Origin: Quillaja saponaria | Lineage: Eukaryota; Streptophyta; Magnoliopsida; Fabales; Quillajaceae | Length of the DNA: 64,000 bases | Direction: 5' to 3' | NCBI GenBank assembly: GCA_029379385.1 | Contig: CM055607.1 | Span: 34,407,235 to 34,471,234 of the forward strand | Shown here: positions 1 to 12,880 of the stretch, piece by piece | Layout: each line of letters begins with the position of its first letter | Numbering within the stretch: position 1 is the first letter of the stretch | Notes under the pieces: generated by a model | Database searches by the model: none | Told to the model about the DNA's origin: nothing | The model's input: only the letters and a program-made list of their open reading frames with translations | Made by a program: the position numbers and the translations under genes

Positions 1-3000
1 GAATTGCCATTGCCAGAGCAATTCTAAAAGACCCACGAATTTTACTTCTAGATGAAGCTACAAGTGCACTAGATGCAGAGTCCGAAAGGATAGTGCAAGA
101 GGCACTGGACAGGATTATGATAAACCGAACCACTGTTGTTGTAGCCCATCGTTTAAGCACAGTGAGGAATGCCAATATGATTGCTGTCATTCATAGAGGA
201 AAGATCGTTGAGAAAGGTATCTTACCGGTATAGCCATAGCATACTTATTTTGTTGATTCTATACTTGAATCTAATCCAAATCCGGGGAATTTTTGGTGTA
301 TGCGCTGGATTTTGGAGGAATGATCATCTTTTCAAGTTACTTTCTGGAAGAAGGAAAAGAAGAGAACTTCACTTAGGGATAGTTATAGACCACTCTTTCG
401 CCACTTTATTGTTCTTTGAGAATCTGCAGTCTTATACTGTCCCATTAAATTTTTCTGATCAACATAAATTCTTGAACAACTACTAGCTGTAAATAGAAAA
501 TGGACACCTTATAAATGTGATTTCTTACTTTAACTGTATTTTGTAAACTGATCAGGCTCCCACTCAGATTTAATCAAGGATCCTGATGGAGCTTATTCTC
601 AACTTATACGTTTGCAAGAAGTGAATAATGAGTCAGAACAAGCTGCAGATGATAAAAGCAAAACAGAAATTTCCATGGAATCCTCTAGAAAGTCAAGTCA
701 AAGAATGTCACTTAAAAGGTCCATAAGTCGCGGATCATCTGGAGCGGGAAATAGTAGCCACCACTCATTGTCAGTTGCATTTGGTTTACCCACAGGAGTT
801 GATGTCCCTGATCCTGACCTTTCACAAGCAGAAGCAAAAGAACAACCTCCAAAGGTCCCAATCCGTCGCCTTGCCTACCTAAACAAGCCAGAGATACCAA
901 TCCTTCTGATTGGGACTGTAGCTGCCATCATAAATGGTGTAATATTTCCAACTTTTGGTATACTGCTATCCAGTGTGATCAAAACATTATATGAACCACC
1001 CCATGAGATGAAAAAGGATGCTAGATTTTGGGCACTTATATTTGTTACTCTTGGCCTCATATCATTGCTGGTGATTCCAGCACGAGCATACTTCTTTGCG
1101 GTGGCTGGGGGTAAGTTAATCGAACGTGTCAGACTAATGTGTTTTGAGAAGGTGGTTCATATGGAGGTTGGTTGGTTTGATGAGCCTGAGCACTCAAGTG
1201 GTGGTATTGGTGCAAGACTCTCTGCAGATGCTGCAACTGTGCGTGCCTTGGTTGGCGATGCACTTGGACAGATGGTTCAAAACATAGCATCAGCAGTTGC
1301 AGGTTTAGTAATTGCTTTTGTGGCAAGTTGGCAGTTGGCATTTATTATTCTTGTCTTGATTCCCTTGATTGGACTAAATGGATTTGTTCAACTAAAATTC
1401 ATGAAAGGATTCAGTGCCGATGCAAAGGTGAGCTCAATATATATGAATCTACTGAAAATAAGAACATTTCATTTGAAACAGTTGAAATTGTTCTTTTACA
1501 TAACAAATGTCGCATTGAAAATGTGCTTCTTGAGTAGTTATCTATTTCTGGTGTTGTTCTTCAATATGGTAATTGGTAAATACAAATTGTTGCAGATGAT
1601 GTACGAGGAAGCAAGCCAAATTGCAAACGATGCAGTTGGGAGTATAAGAACCGTTGCTTCTTTCTGTGCTGAAGAGAAGGTAATGGAACTATACAAGAAG
1701 AAATGCGAAGGCCCTATGAGGACAGGGATACGGCAAGGTTTGATCAGTGGAACAGGTTTTGGGGTATCATTTTTCTTGCTGTATTCCGCCTATGCAACCA
1801 GTTTCTATGCAGGAGCTAAGCTTGTAGAGGACGGCAAAACATCATTCTCAGATGTTTTTCGAGTAAATACTCTTTCCATGTATTTCAATGTTTCTCATGA
1901 TACATTGTGTCTGGGAATATTCTACTTTTTAGTGATAAATATGAGGTGCACGTTTTTCTTGCAGGTTTTCTTTGCTTTGACCATGGCAGCCTTGGGAATT
2001 TCCCAATCAAGCTCCTTGACTCCTGATTCTACCAAAGCCAAAGCAGCAACTGCTTCCATATTTGAAATGATAGATAGGGACTCAAAGATTGATCCTAGTG
2101 ATGAATCTGGGACAATAGTGGATAATGTTAAGGGAGAAATCGAGCTTCGTCATGTAAGCTTTAGGTATCCATCAAGGCCAGATATCCAAATTTTCCGGGA
2201 CCTCAGCTTGGCTATTCATTCTGGCAAGGTAAAGCTCTAGCACAAAATGGTATCTTCAGCAGACAAAACAAGATTATTTTACAACTAATGCATACAGTCT
2301 TGTTGCAGACATTAGCACTGGTTGGAGAAAGTGGAAGTGGGAAATCCACAGTGATATCATTGTTGCAGAGATTTTATGATCCTGATTCAGGTCATATTAT
2401 GTTTGATGGGGTAGAAATTCAGACATTAAAACTGAAGTGGTTGAGGCAGCAAATGGGTCTTGTAAGCCAAGAACCTGTCTTGTTCAATGACACTATCCGC
2501 GCCAATATTTCATATGGAAAGGGAGGAAATGCAACTGAAGCAGAAATTATATCTGCAGCAGAAATGGCTAATGCCCACAGGTTTATCAGTGGCTTAAACC
2601 AGGTAACCAAGAACAGAGTGAAACATCAGTCCAGCCTTCGTTTAAAATTGGTAAATAAACTTTTTGCTGTACATGCTTGCTCACATTTTTAATGCAAACC
2701 ACAGGGTTATGACACTTTGGTAGGTGAAAGGGGAGTCCAATTGTCTGGTGGGCAGAAGCAACGGGTGGCCATTGCGCGCGCTATAGTTAAAAGTCCAAAG
2801 ATATTACTACTAGATGAGGCTACCAGTGCATTGGATGCTGAATCAGAGAGAGTAGTTCAAGATGCATTAGATAAGGTAATGGTGAACCGGACTACTGTAA
2901 TTGTAGCTCATCGTCTATCCACAATCAAGAATGCAGATGTAATTGCAGTGGTTAAAAATGGAGTTATAGTAGAGAAAGGAAAGCATGACACTTTGATTAA

Positions 3001-3061
3001 CATTAAGGATGGATTTTATGCTTCCTTGATCTCACTTCACACAAGTGCTTCAACGTTATGA
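1..3061 (+). CDS. ABCB: ABCB (MDR/P-glycoprotein) transporter, 5'-truncated by the window edge
   Basis: Plasma-membrane ABC exporter of the plant ABCB4/11/21 group, a family that includes auxin transporters. Exons: 1-216 (codon frame starts at base 3), 556-1427, 1596-1862, 1965-2228, 2309-2602, 2705-3061, all with GT-AG introns and giving 756 codons including the stop. The window opens inside NBD1, just after its signature; Walker B (ILLLDEAT) and the H-loop (VVAHRLST) are present. A Ser-rich linker ([14 protein letters not shown]) follows in exon 2, then TMD2 with its membrane segments (exons 2-4). NBD2 is complete: Walker [11 protein letters not shown]-loop LVSQEPVLF, signature LSGGQKQR, Walker B ILLLDEAT and H-loop IVAHRLST. 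The protein ends HTSASTL. No lesion is visible. NBD1 Walker A and TMD1 lie outside the window. The exact orthologue (ABCB21, ABCB3 or relatives) cannot be settled, and neither can the substrate. Confidence 0.95.
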
Positions 3062-4871
3062 TTATTTTTCATGTATTTTCTTTTGAACCTTGTTTCTGTT
3101 TTCAGTTTTTCATGCAAAGGAAATACATAAATGTCAGTTACCATTTTGATGGATGATAGAAAGAAATTCATTCATGTTCTTGGCAAGTGTTTTTCTGGTG
3201 TATAAATAAACAACAACGAAGGAAAAGGAAAAGGAAATGGGGGCAAACCCTCTTCAATTTTCAAGTTTTTTTTTTTTTTTGGTAGTTATAAAGATAAGTA
3301 TTTGAGAACTTCTAGTTTTTTTTTTTTCTTTTTCTTTTCTCCTCAGAAAATAGTATGATTCTAGTAAAAATGATAAAAGATGAACAAGCCATAGAAAAAT
3401 TTTCTCCGAACATTACCGTAAAAATTACAATAAAGACAGCATTTTGAAGCCTAATGATAAAAGTTTGTCTTGGGACAAGTAGTCAAATACTAAACAGATC
3501 AAACTAGATGTATTTTAAAAAGACAATTAAGAAGTAAAAGAATATCAGCTTACCAAATGTTCTCTCTGACAAAAATGCCTTCGATTCTCTGCTACTCTGC
3601 TTAAAAATGACCTGATTAGAATAAGAAATAGAGAAATATTGAAAATAATTAGGTGGCTCAAACCTCAATTATTAGACTTAATAATATCTCCACAAGTACA
3701 CAATGTCCTATTTCCAAGTAAAAAACACATCGACTTGGGGATGGAATTGACCATTCAGCTGTGGGAATCCTCTTGTTGACATTCAAATGTGTGACTATTT
3801 ATTTGTTTATTTCCTCTTTGGAATTCTTGTGCAAATTGGTTGGTATACTTGGGCATGAAGTATCCCGCACAGTAGGACAACATCTAGAAGACAATGACAA
3901 GGTTAGACACTGAAATCTACTATTATATTAAAAATAAATGAAAACAACATAAGTCAAACAAAGTTATCTTACATAAATTTGACTATTTTTTAATAATCCC
4001 AGAAATGTCAAAAATTCAAAATGAACTTTTATCGCCACCATAAGCAATCTAGACCCTGCATACTTAACAACGTTAAAAGGGAAGACGCCATGCTTGCACA
4101 CACCCATGTCCCATCTAACTTATTAAAGCTTCTATTTAAAACTAATGTGACTATGAGCTGTGATTTCTCGACATTTCTTCTCTAAAAATATTTATATATT
4201 TCTCCTCTTTTTTTGGTCAATATATTACTGCAATGTGCAAATTGTTATGATCCTTATCCCACAATTAATTGTAAATACAATTTAATGTGAGTATATTAAT
4301 GATTTGAATTTTCTCTTAAAAATTAACTGAGTCGAAATGACTATTTTTGTTTTCACCTCTTACAAATTAATTTTTATTGTAAAAGACTAAGAAAAAGAGA
4401 CTTCTCCTATAAGTTACAATGCCCATTTGGAAAGTGTACAACATTTCTTGTATTTCGAAGGTATAGTAGAAGAAACATATTTTCATAAACTTCGACGCAA
4501 AATAGAAGTTTAAATATCATGTTCTCTGATTAAATTTCCAAGCTTTCATAGTTATAAAATGGTATCCAATTTAAAACCTAGTTCCAATTGAGAGTTTCTC
4601 ATCATTTCTATCCAGGTTAAAGTTTCTATAAAATCAATACAGTCTTACGTTTACCTTCTGAGTTCTTCTGAGTTTTCAATTGAATGGACATCGGAATTTT
4701 AGTTATACAGGAGGCCATGATCTTTACAATGAATAAATACAAGATTGTATGTAGCATGAAGACAGAGAAATGAAACGCAATGTGAGAGAAAGGAATTAGA
4801 AATATATAACTTTCACTTCAAAGGTACTGACGAGTGGGGAATTGACAAAAGAAAAAGTACACATATTGAAA
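3062..4871. other. Convergent spacer between ABCB and the NIP30-like gene
   Basis: This is AT-rich sequence between two genes that converge on it. It should hold both 3' UTRs. Poly(T) runs occur near 3267-3280 and 3315-3332. I see no coding sequence, RNA gene or clear transposon. Confidence 0.6.
3205..3210 (+). terminator. Probable poly(A) signal of the ABCB gene
   Basis: AATAAA lies 144 bases after the ABCB stop codon, in a T-rich 3' region. It is the only canonical near-upstream element close to the gene end. Plant poly(A) signals are loose, so this is a suggestion. Confidence 0.4.
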
Positions 4872-7800
4872 CTACAAATCATTTTCACTTTCGTCACTAT
4901 ATGAAACAAGACCAGTTTGAGCAACTTCATGGGACTTAACGGCATCGCCATGTGGTAGTTTGACTGGCTCCAAAGTTTTCTCCTTATTGTCATCAGGAGT
5001 AAGTGCTTGTATGTGAAGGTTTTTCAACTCCTTCCTGATCCATCTTAGCTTGTTTAGCTGGTGGCTTCACTTTTATAATCATACCCAATGGGCGAGCTGG
5101 TGGATTCTTCTTCCCAACTGGCTTCTTTTCCTGCAAGATAGAAAGAGTTTGCGTGGAACATGACTATAGTATACTTCTAGTTCGAACTGTGATTGTCACC
5201 TTTTCAGCAAAAAAATTAAAAATTAAACTCTGATTGTCTCCCTAAACTATCATAGGAGAGAATCCTCTCTAAAAAAAAAAAAAAAAAGGAACTGGTGAAG
5301 ATTCTTCCGATATGTATCTCATTTTGGATTCAAAAAGTGTGCATATTGATGACAAATTAGGTGTTTAGTCAAAAAGATGAAATTCAAATGAAAATATTAG
5401 TTCTTTTAACAATGCTTGTATTGGACAAAGTGGTCTGTCATTGGTGCTCGTGTTGACAATCTAAAGTATCATCCACAAACTCATACCTTGGACATTCTTC
5501 GGTTCTTCTTTGGAAAGAGGTCAGCCATTAGCAGAAAGAGTTACAAACTTTAGGTTCTTTCCGAATCTTGTAAGAATGCAAAACAGTAAAATGTAAAAAA
5601 AGGAAAAATTAATATGATCTGGAAGTTCTCTAGAACACCCTTTTTCAAGATCAGAACCATGGCTTGCGAAATCCACAAAATGGCTGAAAACTGAAAAATC
5701 TACAAACAGAACTTACGCAAGGGCAATACACAGAAGAAAGATTTCTTTACAGGTATCACACAAATTGATTATAAAGTTGAAAAGTAGACAAGCCATCCAG
5801 ACAACAGACATATTTTTCAGCTAACCCAAGACATCAAGAAAAAGTGAATCTAGCACACAGTTGAAATTGACCCAAATGGGAAAAGTGGATGAAGAAGCAA
5901 TCAAGAATGCTATGTCATCAAGAGGAACTAAGGACTAATGTTATTGAAGTTCAAGCAAATACATATTAACAATAGAGAGAAAGGTAAAATTTGCGCATAC
6001 GTTGACTGGAAAATGGAAACCAACCTGGACCACAGGAACAGAGGGTGTTTCCTTAAGTTCATGTACAATGGTGGACTGTGCTGCGACTGCTGCCTTAAAC
6101 AAAACCAGAATACAGTTCCTTGAAGAGCAGAGAAAATATGTGGAACACAGCAGGTAATGCTTCGGCTTTAGAATGAATATGTCTCAAAATTGTAGAGCAA
6201 ACTATAAAACTCCTCTATGTTAACTTCATTTAAGTGATCCCGAGCCAAGCACAACCTTCTTCTTAAATTATTTAAATAACAACCTTGTACTTGTATAAAG
6301 GAAACATGACTGAATCAAGAAAATTATTCTTAAATACAATCTTCCTTGGCACTAAAACTATTCTTACTACTCAAGAACAGTCAGAACTATACCTGAAAAC
6401 TCCTGATCTGTTGGGCTTCCTCATCTTCCACTTGCCGTTCATAATCCCTTCTGGACTGGAAGGGGAAATAAAACAAAAGAGTTAATAGAAAATAATTTCT
6501 GTATTTGAAAGAAAAGAGGAGCTCAAGGAATGTAGATATATACATGGATTTCAATTATAGGTGAATCTTATAGATGCAATAGAACAAAAATAGCCCACAC
6601 CTCTAGTATGCATTTGAATCCTCCTCCCTAATATCATCTGTAGGGGATAGTATATTATTTGTTTCGAAAAGTTATAATCCAATAGCTGGAACCTTAGTAG
6701 TTGGATACTATATCATCTATAGGGGATACTATATCCAAAAATTATAATCCAATAGTTGGATAGCTATATCATAAAAAGAGCCCAATGCAACTGACATATC
6801 TGGTTTGGTTTGATTTGATATGTGCAACAGTGAATAACTTTTAAAAAAGAGTCTCACCGTCTCCCAATTATCAAGAAACTCAGTCTCATCCTCATCTAAA
6901 GCTTTGGGTGGTCCTGCAATGATTGTAGGAGGTTAAAGCTTATCACTCATTGGAAAATGGCAGAAAAAAATTGGATTGTCTACATGCAGTGTGCTGGTAG
7001 AGTACTCATCAGTCATCAGAAGTCTACATTGGCCAATCAAAAATTGCAACCACTTAATTTGAGATACTTTAACAACAAGGAAAAAGGCAAGCACACGCTC
7101 ATAGAAAAAAAAGAAAATCCATCTGAATAAGCAAGAGAACAAAATAAAAACTACATCTGTCTTTAGAAAAGAAAGAATTGTGATAGTGTCAAAAGTGCAA
7201 CTCTTATGAGGTTCTTATGTAATATTGGATGATCTTGGTTCTATGCATCAGGCTCAGGTGCTCACTGTGCTTGAAACGTTCATTAAATTCAGCATCCTTC
7301 TTGTCCTTGTTCTCTCTTAGTATCTGCAAAGAAGAAACAAAAATCCAAAGCTAAGAGACAGAAAATAAGATCATCAAATCAGATTAATTGAAACATGCAA
7401 TCTCTAAGTAGTGTGCAAACAGTCCCGTCTTATCCTCTATTTGGGAGGAACAAAAAAAAGGAAAGAAGATGTATTCTTGTTTGTGAATCAAGAGAGAATG
7501 AGTTCCATTGTCTTCTCTTCAGAAACAAGAGAAAATTACTTTCTTCTCGTTTCACTCCTTCCAATTTCTTCTCTTTCCAAACACAAGGAGAATAAGCTAC
7601 AAGCTCTCATTCCAATTTCATTCCCACAACTTCATTCCACCCATTTTTCCTCCTTTCGTTTGTTCCATAATAAAGGCTTAAACAATATGCATATGTATAT
7701 ACAAATTCGTCTACAATGAGTGCCAACTAAGTTCAACTTGTTCGTCTAAAAAATACCCTCCAGTGTTTGACATTAGTTGAAAGTATAACTGAGGTAACTA

Positions 7801-8269
7801 GTTATTTGAACAATCTTCTTCTGAGAAAAAAATAAATAGCTACTTAAAAGCTCTCAGCCACTGAGTTTACTAAGTGACCTTCTACTTAATTTGGCAGCAA
7901 ATGCAGCTAATCATCATTGTACAGATACAATCACATTTTGAAAAAATGTGGAAAAGCAAGGCCAAAAGAATAAAAGCTAACCTCGTAAAGGGGTCTATCC
8001 CTCTGGGCAGTACCATCCTCAACTCGTTCACCCCTTGTTTTCTTAGCTTCATCCAACTGCCCCAAAATTTACCAAACATCTATATTAACACCCAATTGAA
8101 AATTATTAAAAATGAGCTTGCCGTTAATGAAATTTGAAGAAAAAACATAAAGCTTTGAACATGGGCATACAGTGTTTCCTCCAGTTTCTGAAGAAAATTG
8201 AAATTTCTTACCTGCTCCTCGGAGACGAAATTCAATCAACCTAATTGGTCGCTGAGATTCTTCAGCCAT
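4872..8269 (-). CDS. NIP30/FAM192A (PSME3IP1)-domain nuclear protein, with two apparent +1 frameshifts
   Basis: Small conserved nuclear protein. The human homologue binds the PA28-gamma proteasome activator; the plant role is not known to me. Exons on the minus strand, 5' to 3': 8269-8212, 8056-7982, 7323-7266, 6913-6858, 6455-6393, 6093-6025, 5130-4872. The family core is clear: LDEAKKTRGERVEDGTAQRD and RPLYE (exon 2), ENKDKKDAEFNERFKH (exon 3), RPPKALDEDETEFLDNWE (exon 4). It ends with an acidic tail, SYSDESENDL. Summed exons are 638 nt, two more than 212 codons. One extra base lies in exon 1 (around 8231-8240, between RLI and FVSEEQ). A second lies in an A5 run in exon 7 (5020-5024), after which the annotated frame stops at 4993-4995 instead of 4872. 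Removing one base at each place gives a continuous 211-residue protein. All introns are GT-AG. Either the copy is freshly broken or the assembly has indels. Confidence 0.85.
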
Positions 8270-11200
8270 CTTCTTCAATTATTTGATGATTTGTGAATGC
8301 AAACACCTCTGTAACCAACTCTTCCAAACTAGCTACTAGGCTTCTTCAACCTTCACCAGTGACCAAAAACGCAGTTTTGGGACTTGGAGAGGTAATAAAG
8401 GTTCGCCGAGGGTTAGTCTTGTAATTCTCCCTTCAAAGCTACGACGTATAATATATTTTACGTTTGAGCGACTTACCACCTCAGCCACCAAATTTGCTCT
8501 GGGCCTATCTGATTCCTCCCAACAGATAATAGTGTAAGTAAATTTCTTTGGGCCGGCCTATAGAGTGAGAAGAGGAGACAGGTCTTGGGCTATCACACAC
8601 TGGCTGCACTGAAATCAGAACTCCAAAGAAACCACGTAGTTTTGCTGCTTGCAGTCAAGTATTTATAATTTACTAAAAAGATATCCATAATAGTATTCTT
8701 ATTTCTGAACCAAAATCCGTTTTTTCTTTTTTTTTTCCCCACTAAATTAATATTATAATTGAATAAATCTATTTCAACTAAGAAGAAATTTATTTTCGGG
8801 CAACTACATTTTTATCACAGGTAAGACTTATATATGGGTCTTCCGAGAAGATTACTTGAAAATTATCATCTCTATCATGGAAATAAAATTTCAATTTTTT
8901 AAAAAAAAATTCGTAATGCTATGGAGAATGGCTAATTTACATAAGAAGGTAAGCCGTAAGACCAGTAAGGTAAAAGATGTCAAGACATGCATACCATCCT
9001 ATACTACAAGCCACGCTCGTGTGCAGAAAGGAACAAAGAAAATCAGCATACACTACTTTGCACTTAAAAGTTACAACCCAGCGTGGCTAACAAGTGAAAA
9101 GTAAACACATGTCACGGAGGGTGTGAATACCAGGCATCATAGGCTTTTCATGCATGGGAGATGCGCAAATTTGGCGGAGCATCCAACAATGAGCAATCTA
9201 TAACCTATAATCCATGATCCATGATCAAGAACCTAAAAGCATTACCACAATCAAACTAGAAGAATTATTGCAACATAACTAGAAAAGTTATTACAAAGTG
9301 GTCTTTGCTAGTAAACAAGGATGTCTGAAAATCATTTTGCATTTTATCCCAGTTATTCTGAAATGCTTCTGAAATGCTTGTATGCAGCATCAGGCAATAA
9401 ACATCCCTGTTGTTTAGACTGGATTTCAAAGTAATGAAAAGCAACATGAAATTAGACCCACAATACTATGAAACAAGGCTGACATTCATATGCTTATGGT
9501 CACAATAACTACAGTGAGAATACAACTCCTCACATCGTCAGCTTACAGATGTCAAAGTTTTCTAGGAAATCTTTTAGTTTCAAGGAGCACATGTTAGAAT
9601 CTACGATCAGCTCTGCAGTGAAATCATGTCAAGCAGCCAGAAGCCTACACCAGCCAACTCATGCAGATTTATCCATGAGGTTGCTCCAAGAGTCCAACAT
9701 TTTTAACTGCCAAAATAATGGGAAAATGTATGAAGGAATATACTTCGATTCTTTGGACCAGGATACTACTCTGCAAATGACAAAACTCGTTGGAGAATCC
9801 AAAGACATCAATTCCTTGCCTACTTGTTGAACATGATTGCAGCAAAGAGTTAAAAAATCACACATTTTCAGCATACCTACACATTTATATGTATATGAGA
9901 AATATATTTTTTTAAATAGAAATTCAGAAACACCTTTCAGAAAAGGTGGAATGTGCCAGATTCCTTGGCAGTTGGCACATAGGCCCTTGTCTGAAACGGA
10001 AACTGCATATATCTCCTCTAAATCATAACACTGCCAGGTCCCTACACAAATAAAGATAATATCTATACAAATCATAACCGAACAGTACGAATTTTTGGTG
10101 TCTTTCATTAGATTTGGAACAAGTGGCTCTGTTTCTTCCCCTCAGGTCTGAAGTTGACTCTATTGCTTAAATGATCAAGATATCACCCTCTCTTTACCAC
10201 AAAAAACAAAGGCCAAGATGGAAGCCAGAAATTTCCAAAAAGAAACTGACTTTCAAGAAAGGATAAGAGAGTCATTATGCTGAAATAAGGATTTACAAGT
10301 ATGAAGAGTGAGATGGGTAAGTTATGAAAGGACTTATTAGGAGGAAGGTATTTATACAAGGAACACTCAGGTAAGGTGATAATTATATTTAGGGACTTAA
10401 GGCATGTACCAACCACTTGAAGTTTTAAACAAATATGAACTCAACGTCCTGATTAAAAGAATTGCATCAGACACTAACACCAGTTCTGAATCTCATCAAT
10501 TAATCATTTTCCATCCAGACATTAAAATTATTGACTAACTATCTTCTACAAATATTCTATGAGGGTCATTTGGCATTTTCCCTCATTAAAGCGGATTACC
10601 AATACTTTAAGATTTGATTCAGGCAAGGAACATCTTTCAGCAGTTCTCCAACACACAATCAATTGTGCAACTGTGTTGCTAAACTCATTGACAACTGAGC
10701 CCATCTTAGCAAGTTCAATATGAAATTATGGATCTTCCAAAGTATGGGTCTTGCTATAAAAATCTACATAATCTCTTCCATGTATAAGGGTTCTAGTCTA
10801 GGCATCATAGATGGGCATTATGAAGTCTAGTAGAAATAGACGGTACAGATATTGGTACATCCTTCAATGTGTTTACAATGTTCTATAAAGGGCTTCATCA
10901 TTCCTCCCTATTTGCTTTTTTTTTTTTTTTTTATCCTTCTCCCCCGCAATATTTAGAAGGTTGGGTCACTGATACATGAAAAAGAAAAAGAACAGCGCAA
11001 GCAATATATTCTTTAGAATTTGGATTCTTTATTAAAGTATTACAGATCAGCAACCAGCATAGTTATACATCCAAATTTCAGAGAAGCCAACAACAAGATG
11101 AAGATAACAGATTATATTAAGAAGTTAAGAAATATCAATTTAAGCAAGAATGCCTGTAAAGAAGACATTTCCATTTCATTAAGTAGGCAAGCAAATCAAT

Positions 11201-11507
11201 TTGACATATCATAAAAGTCATCATTTGAAACATGGTTAAAAGTTCACTGCAATGCCCCTGAAAGTAGAACGGGAAGCAAGCATCCGTAATCCAATTATCC
11301 CCAGATCAAATTGTCAAATATTACTTCTTTGTAACCAAAGAGCATATAACTCGTGTTTTGATGTGAAACCTTAAACTCCCAACAAATTTTCTAGAGGATT
11401 CCGTTGTAAAAGACAAAACAAAGAATGACAAGAAGGGGTGAAAGAGATGCTGATGTTTAGTACAAAAAATTTCACATGAGAAAGCATAAAACAAGGAATA
11501 TACATAC
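8270..11507. other. Spacer: NIP30-like promoter and the 3' part of the LCD gene
   Basis: The NIP30-like promoter and 5' UTR lie just right of 8269. The rest is AT-rich and should include the short last exon and 3' UTR of the LCD gene, which reads leftward from 11508. I could not place that exon. A poly(T) tract of 18 bases lies near 10915-10932. An open frame of about 150 codons on the minus strand (9659-10108) has no recognisable domain and is not called. Confidence 0.5.
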
Positions 11508-12880
11508 CTTTTTTGTTCCAAAGGAAGCATTTTGCAAACGTTATGATCCTCAAGAAGCTGGTTAATTGCATCCCTAAGCTTAAAATAATCCTCAGCTGTG
11601 TTATAAACTTGATGAGAAATCCGGACATAACCTGTTATACAACCATCCTTGTCCTTTGGTCCACTATCCCCCTTTTTCATAGCTTGATAATATACAGGAA
11701 CTTCAATACCATGATATACCCGCAAATGTGACCTTAACCTGATAGCATCGTCCTCACTTGTAACACACAATCTCGCAGGCAAACCAACCATAATCATGCT
11801 GGCGCACATTTCAGGAGGTGAACCAAGATTTGTCCCCCAAGACTCAGCTAGCATTTTCCCCATCTTCACAACTTGATCATGGTTCCTTTCCATTATCCCC
11901 TGAATCCCACCCTCAAACCGATTCACAAACTCCAAAATCGATGGCACCACAAGCTGGGGACTGTAGTCTCTTGCTCCAACCCAGGCACTTTCAGTAGGTA
12001 GTCCATTCCCATATTCATGAGAAACCACTGGGTGGTGCACATCACACTTAATACCTGAATTCCCACAATACAAAAAAGCCACAGAAGGAGGAGAAAAGAA
12101 CCACTTATACAAATTACTCACATAAAAATCAGCCCCAATTTCCTTAACATCAACAAGCACGCTACCAATAGCATGAGCCCCATCAACAAAAACTTGGTCT
12201 ACACATTCTTCTCTACAAATTTTAATCAATTCACAAACAGGAATCACAACAGACGGCATTGACGTAATATGATCAAGTATAGCTAACCTTACTCTTCCAC
12301 CATTAGCTTTACCTCTCTCCAACCCTTTCCTAAACTCTCTGATGATTTCTTCATTCGAATTAACAGGAAATGGTAACTGAACCTGGATCACAGACCCACC
12401 AACTGGGGTAACATAAGCTTGGATAGATTTTTTGACGGCTTGATAAGCACAGTGAAACATTATCACAGTATCATTCTTCTGAAACTTCCCTTCTGCAAAT
12501 TGACGACCAATATGTTGGAGAACGATGGCCGCGGCGGTGGTCGCGTTATCGACAAGTGACACATCGTCAACGTTATCAGCATTGATCAAATTCTTGATCA
12601 CGGTCCGTGATTCTAGAATACCCTTTTTAAGAGTGTTGAAGCAGAAATCGTCGGGTTGTTGGAGGAACCGGAGCTGCCATTTCTTCTGAGCATCGAGTAC
12701 AGATCCAGGGCAGCTACCGAAACTGCCGTTATTGATCCGGGCTACACCTGACTGGTGGTGGGAAAATTCTTGTCGTATTTCGGGTTCGGAAATGAACTGT
12801 ATTAATCTCGGTTTTTTCGGAGTGTGGGGATGGTGATAGTGATGGTGAGTAGCCTTGCCATTACGAGGGTCTTCCTCCAT
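11508..12880 (-). CDS. LCD: L-cysteine desulfhydrase-like PLP enzyme (aminotransferase class V fold), main exon
   Basis: PLP-dependent enzyme of the plant LCD group (isopenicillin-N-epimerase-like, class V). Arabidopsis LCD releases sulfide, pyruvate and ammonia from cysteine. The start is the ATG at 12880 (MEEDPRNGKATHHHYHHPHT); the in-frame TTG further upstream is not needed. A His-rich N-terminus is followed by the class V fold: LVDNATTAAAIVLQ (cofactor phosphate region), VFVDGAHAIGS (Asp contacting the pyridine N) and YVSNLYKWFFSPPS with the probable Schiff-base Lys. The exon holds 457 codons plus 2 bases and ends at a good donor (AAAAAG, then GTATGT), so a short terminal exon must follow to the left. 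Without splicing the frame runs to 11321. The usual family length is about 450 residues, so only a few codons are missing. No lesions are seen. Confidence 0.92.

Noticed and set aside
11321..11507. C-terminal extension of the LCD frame
   Set aside because: A strong GTATGT donor occurs at 11507 going left, and the extension (YVYSLFYAFSCEIFCTK) is unlike the family, so it is intron read-through.
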